Source: Tannerella sp. | Lineage (GTDB): Bacteria > Bacteroidota > Bacteroidia > Bacteroidales > Tannerellaceae | Assembly: GCA_031283915.1 (NCBI GenBank) | Contig: JAITAY010000051.1 | Span: 1 to 8,617, forward strand | Reading direction: 5' to 3' | Length of the DNA: 8,617 nt | Program-made: the position numbers and the translations under genes | The notes under the pieces: generated by a model | What the model was told of the DNA's origin: nothing | Seen by the model: the letters and a program-made list of their open reading frames with translations, nothing else | Databases searched by the model: none | Shown here: piece after piece, positions 6,575 to 8,617 of the stretch | Position numbering within the stretch: position 1 is the first letter of the stretch | How the letters are laid out: each line of letters starts with the position of its first letter

Positions 6575-7948
6575 ATGATACCGTTTAAACAGTTACTGAA
6601 AAAACAAAGAACGTTTTTCGCAACAGGCCAGACCAGGCCGGTTGAATTTCGCGTGGAACAGCTGAAATGCCTGCGAGCGTCCATTCTTCAAAATCATCCT
6701 AAAATAGAAGAAGCGTTATATTCGGACATGCGGAAGCACGTCTTCGAAGCCTTCGGGACGGAAGTCACCGGGGCGCTGGACGAGGTGAACGCAGCCATCG
6801 AACATCTGGACGCATGGACGCAACCGATGGACGTGCCCACGCCGCCAGCCTTCGGAATGGCGCAAAGCCGGATCTGTTTCGAGCCTTACGGCAATGTACT
6901 CCTGATCGGCACATGGAACTATCCGTTTGTCCTGTGCCTCAAGCCGCTGATCGGGGCGCTGGCGGCGGGGAACTGCTGCATCCTGAAACCTTCTGAGCTG
7001 GCGCCGGCCACCTCGCGCGTGATCGCCGCTCTGGTCGGCGACTGCTTCGACGAGGCTTATTGCGCCGTCGTGGAGTGCGGCGCCGAAGGGATGCCCGACA
7101 TACTGGCCGAACGATTTGACATGATTCACTATACGGGCAGTACCCGTGTCGGGCGCATCGTGGCGCAGGCCGCCGCCGCTCACCTGACGCCCGTCGTGCT
7201 CGAAATGGGTGGCAAAAGTCCCTGCATCGTTGATCGGACGGCCGACCTGGCGCTCTCCGTGCCTTCCATCTGCTGGGGGAAATTCCTGAACGCGGGACAG
7301 ACATGCGTAGCGCCCGACTACCTCCTGGTGCACCGGGAGATCCGAGAGCCGTTGCTGGAACTGCTCTGCAAACAAATCCGGCTGTTTTACGGCGATGACA
7401 TCCAGTCTAACGGCGACTTCGGGCGGATTGTTAACGAAGCGCATTTCGACCGTCTGGAGGCTTTGCTGGCCGAAGGAACGATTGTCTGCGGAGGGCATAC
7501 GGACAAATCCGACCTCTATATCGAGCCGACCATCCTGGATGGCATACGCTGGGATAGCTCAATCATGCAGGAAGAGATTTTCGGGCCGATTCTGCCGGTC
7601 GTCACCTATGACGACCTGTCCGAGGTCATCGAGAGACTCTCCGCCCGGGAGAAACCGCTGGCGCTCTACCTTTACTCCGACGACGAAGCCGTCCGGCAGC
7701 GGGTCATTCGCGACGTGCCCTTCGGCGGGGGATGCATCAATGCCACGATTCTTCACATGTTAAATCCCCACATGCCTTTCGGCGGAGTGGGCAGCAGCGG
7801 CATGGGACGCTACCATGGACGCTGGAGTATCGAAGCTTTTTCCCACCGCAAAAGCATCCTCCACCAGACGCCGACCGCAGAACCTTCGCTCTTTTATCCG
7901 CCCTACGACGACCATGTGCAGATATTGAAACGGATGTACCTCGAATAG
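6575..7948 (+). CDS. NAD(P)-dependent aldehyde dehydrogenase, ALDH3-type
   Basis: This soluble enzyme is expected to oxidise aldehydes to carboxylates with NAD+ or NADP+. Its 457 residues match the compact ALDH3 class (about 450-490), shorter than the 480-500 of ALDH1/2 types. Motifs seen in order: EPYGNVLLIGTWNYPF (103-118, with the oxyanion Asn115), LKPSE (137-141, with the cofactor-binding Lys138), YTGSTRVG (186-193), LEMGGKSP (209-216, with the general base Glu210), NAGQTCVAPDY (239-249, with the catalytic Cys244), QEEIFGPILPV (332-342) and PFGGVGSSGMGRYHG (401-415). There is no signal peptide or C-terminal membrane anchor, so it is predicted to be cytoplasmic. The start is the ATG that follows an A-rich leader without a Shine-Dalgarno sequence. 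It is a single rightward gene, divergent from tRNA-Lys. Neighbours give no hint of the substrate; general detoxification of aliphatic or aromatic aldehydes is the usual role. Confidence 0.95.
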   Translation: MIPFKQLLKKQRTFFATGQTRPVEFRVEQLKCLRASILQNHPKIEEALYSDMRKHVFEAFGTEVTGALDEVNAAIEHLDAWTQPMDVPTPPAFGMAQSRICFEPYGNVLLIGTWNYPFVLCLKPLIGALAAGNCCILKPSELAPATSRVIAALVGDCFDEAYCAVVECGAEGMPDILAERFDMIHYTGSTRVGRIVAQAAAAHLTPVVLEMGGKSPCIVDRTADLALSVPSICWGKFLNAGQTCVAPDYLLVHREIREPLLELLCKQIRLFYGDDIQSNGDFGRIVNEAHFDRLEALLAEGTIVCGGHTDKSDLYIEPTILDGIRWDSSIMQEEIFGPILPVVTYDDLSEVIERLSAREKPLALYLYSDDEAVRQRVIRDVPFGGGCINATILHMLNPHMPFGGVGSSGMGRYHGRWSIEAFSHRKSILHQTPTAEPSLFYPPYDDHVQILKRMYLE

Positions 7949-8276
7949 GTGGAAATTGAAATGAAGAGGTGGAAATCGTATTGTCAGGAGGTACGAAGAG
8001 GCTATGTGAAAATAGCGATTAGATTGCCTTTTTGACGGGAATCGGAAGATAGGCCACTTGCCTGTCCCCAATGCGGGTTTGCATATTCTCTTGAATGATT
8101 TTATATGCTGAGGCGAAACATTTTCGTCCTTTGATTGTTTATTTATTGAGTATATGTTATGTTAGAAAGAAAGAAAGATCTTTGTTTTCTGGATTATATT
8201 CACTGATTGTCCGGTTTTATATTTTTTAGAATTGTTTTTACTTCATAGGCCCTCCGGATTTAAAAAGTGAATAAAA
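7949..8276. other. AT-rich intergenic region, no gene seen
   Basis: No credible reading frame is visible on either strand. It contains a short direct repeat AGGTGGAAAT (7948-7957 and 7968-7977), a few AAAG tetranucleotide units and a 10-bp palindrome AAAGATCTTT near 8170-8180. No intrinsic terminator directly follows the aldehyde dehydrogenase gene. Confidence 0.6.
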
Positions 8277-8311
8277 AAAGCCGCTCTGTGTCTCCAACAC
8301 AGAGTGGCTTT
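8277..8311 (-). terminator. Strong intrinsic terminator, best oriented leftward
   Basis: A 15-bp stem (8277-8291 with 8297-8311, one G-T wobble) closes a 5-base loop. On the minus strand the stem is followed by a run of seven T, the typical pattern. On the plus strand only three T follow, so any plus-strand activity would be weaker. It probably ends a leftward transcript that enters from beyond the right edge. It could also weakly stop read-through from the aldehyde dehydrogenase gene, 330 bp away. Confidence 0.75.
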
Positions 8312-8394
8312 ACTCATTTAATTGCTGTTTCCTTGTTCTTCTCAATGCCTCACCATCATTTTTAATGTCTGTGTTTCCCTGTTTTGGGATACGT

Positions 8395-8441
8395 TTATAC
8401 TGTGCGCGGTATAGTTTTGTGCATAAAGGGGTAGTTAGTAG
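8395..8441 (+). repeat. Third copy of the heptamer-tailed repeat head
   Basis: The 47 bases match 126-172 at 44 positions without gaps, in the same orientation. The differences are at 8403, 8404 and 8413. After the head and one and a half heptamers the similarity stops sharply at 8442, where unrelated sequence begins. This copy is solitary: no inverted partner lies within the remaining 176 bases. It shows that the head plus tail is a unit that occurs independently of the hairpin at 126-361. Confidence 0.85.
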
Positions 8442-8617
8442 TCCCCCAATAAAAGCTTACAGTCCGCCCCAAATAACGGGATCAAAAAGCCCTTCATTAC
8501 ACGAAAATAGAATGGATTGTATATAATAACCTGCGTTTTAGATAAGCGCATCCGGAGAAGGTATTTGATAACGGATAAAAACCTTATTTCTACCTTATTT
8601 AAAGAACAAAACAACCT
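8435..8617 (-). CDS. Low-confidence open frame running off the right edge
   Basis: One minus-strand frame stays open for 60 codons from the window edge down to a TAA at 8435-8437. That stop is supplied by the heptamer tail of the repeat. The product would end GFLIPLFGADCKLLLGDY; I recognise no family. The sequence is AT-rich and an open run of this length is not rare by chance. If it is real, the repeat insertion would have set its present C-terminus, and the leftward terminator at 8277-8311 would end its transcript. Confidence 0.15.
   Translation of the reverse strand, partial: RLFCSLNKVEIRFLSVIKYLLRMRLSKTQVIIYNPFYFRVMKGFLIPLFGADCKLLLGDY

Noticed and set aside
6716..7498. A 260-codon minus-strand open frame
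   Set aside because: It is antisense to the aldehyde dehydrogenase with all its motifs. The product is Arg- and Gln-rich and shows no family signature.
7986..8035. Strong Shine-Dalgarno-like AGGAGGT followed by a nine-codon GTG frame
   Set aside because: The nearest ATG is followed at once by TGA, and the GTG frame gives only nine residues. Shine-Dalgarno sites carry little weight in this phylum, so it is probably chance.
8313..8394. Short minus-strand readings ending just before the terminator that look like a gene C-terminus
   Set aside because: Two different frames look equally plausible (one ends TLKMMVRH), neither has a start, and both are cut by the repeat. There is too little to support a gene.

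Overview
The window looks like a chromosomal piece from a Bacteroidota (Bacteroidales-type) genome. Three things support this. Upstream sites match the Bacteroidota -7 promoter consensus TAnnTTTG, before the tRNA gene and before the aldehyde dehydrogenase gene. Clear Shine-Dalgarno sequences are mostly absent in front of genes. The beta-galactosidase is an exported LacZ-like enzyme of the kind common in this phylum. The large genes are visibly GC-rich, while the spaces between them and the 5.33-6.57 kb region are AT-rich. I cannot name the genus.

Layout. Positions 1-125 hold a possible fragment of a leftward gene that runs off the edge. It is cut by a hairpin-forming repeat (126-361) made of two inverted copies of a roughly 35-bp head followed by heptamer tails. 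A third, solitary copy of the head lies at 8395-8441. Next come two leftward genes, 19 bp apart and probably one operon: first an ArnT/PMT-type membrane glycosyltransferase (5323-3551), then a secreted GH2 beta-galactosidase (3531-403). The glycosyltransferase contains an in-frame run of eight G, a possible site of slippage. A hairpin covers the stop codon of the beta-galactosidase.

The middle (5324-6574) is AT-rich. It holds a small unrecognised leftward ORF (73 aa), a rightward open frame that looks degenerate, and a leftward tRNA-Lys(UUU) gene with its own promoter and intrinsic terminator. The degenerate frame lies directly beyond the tRNA 3' end, a location often used by integrating elements, but no integrase or duplicated attachment site is visible.

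To the right is a single rightward gene (6575-7948) for an ALDH3-type aldehyde dehydrogenase, with a TAnnTTTG promoter and an 11-bp inverted repeat whose right arm overlaps the -33 region. The last 670 bp hold no convincing complete gene: a strong hairpin terminator best oriented for leftward transcripts, the third repeat copy, and a low-confidence leftward open frame that leaves the window.

Functionally, the glycosyltransferase/beta-galactosidase pair suggests envelope glycan modification together with periplasmic galactoside hydrolysis, but no SusC/SusD pair or regulator is present to define a polysaccharide utilisation locus. I see no defence system, CRISPR array or complete mobile element. 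The most unusual items are the heptamer-tailed repeat family and the G8 tract.
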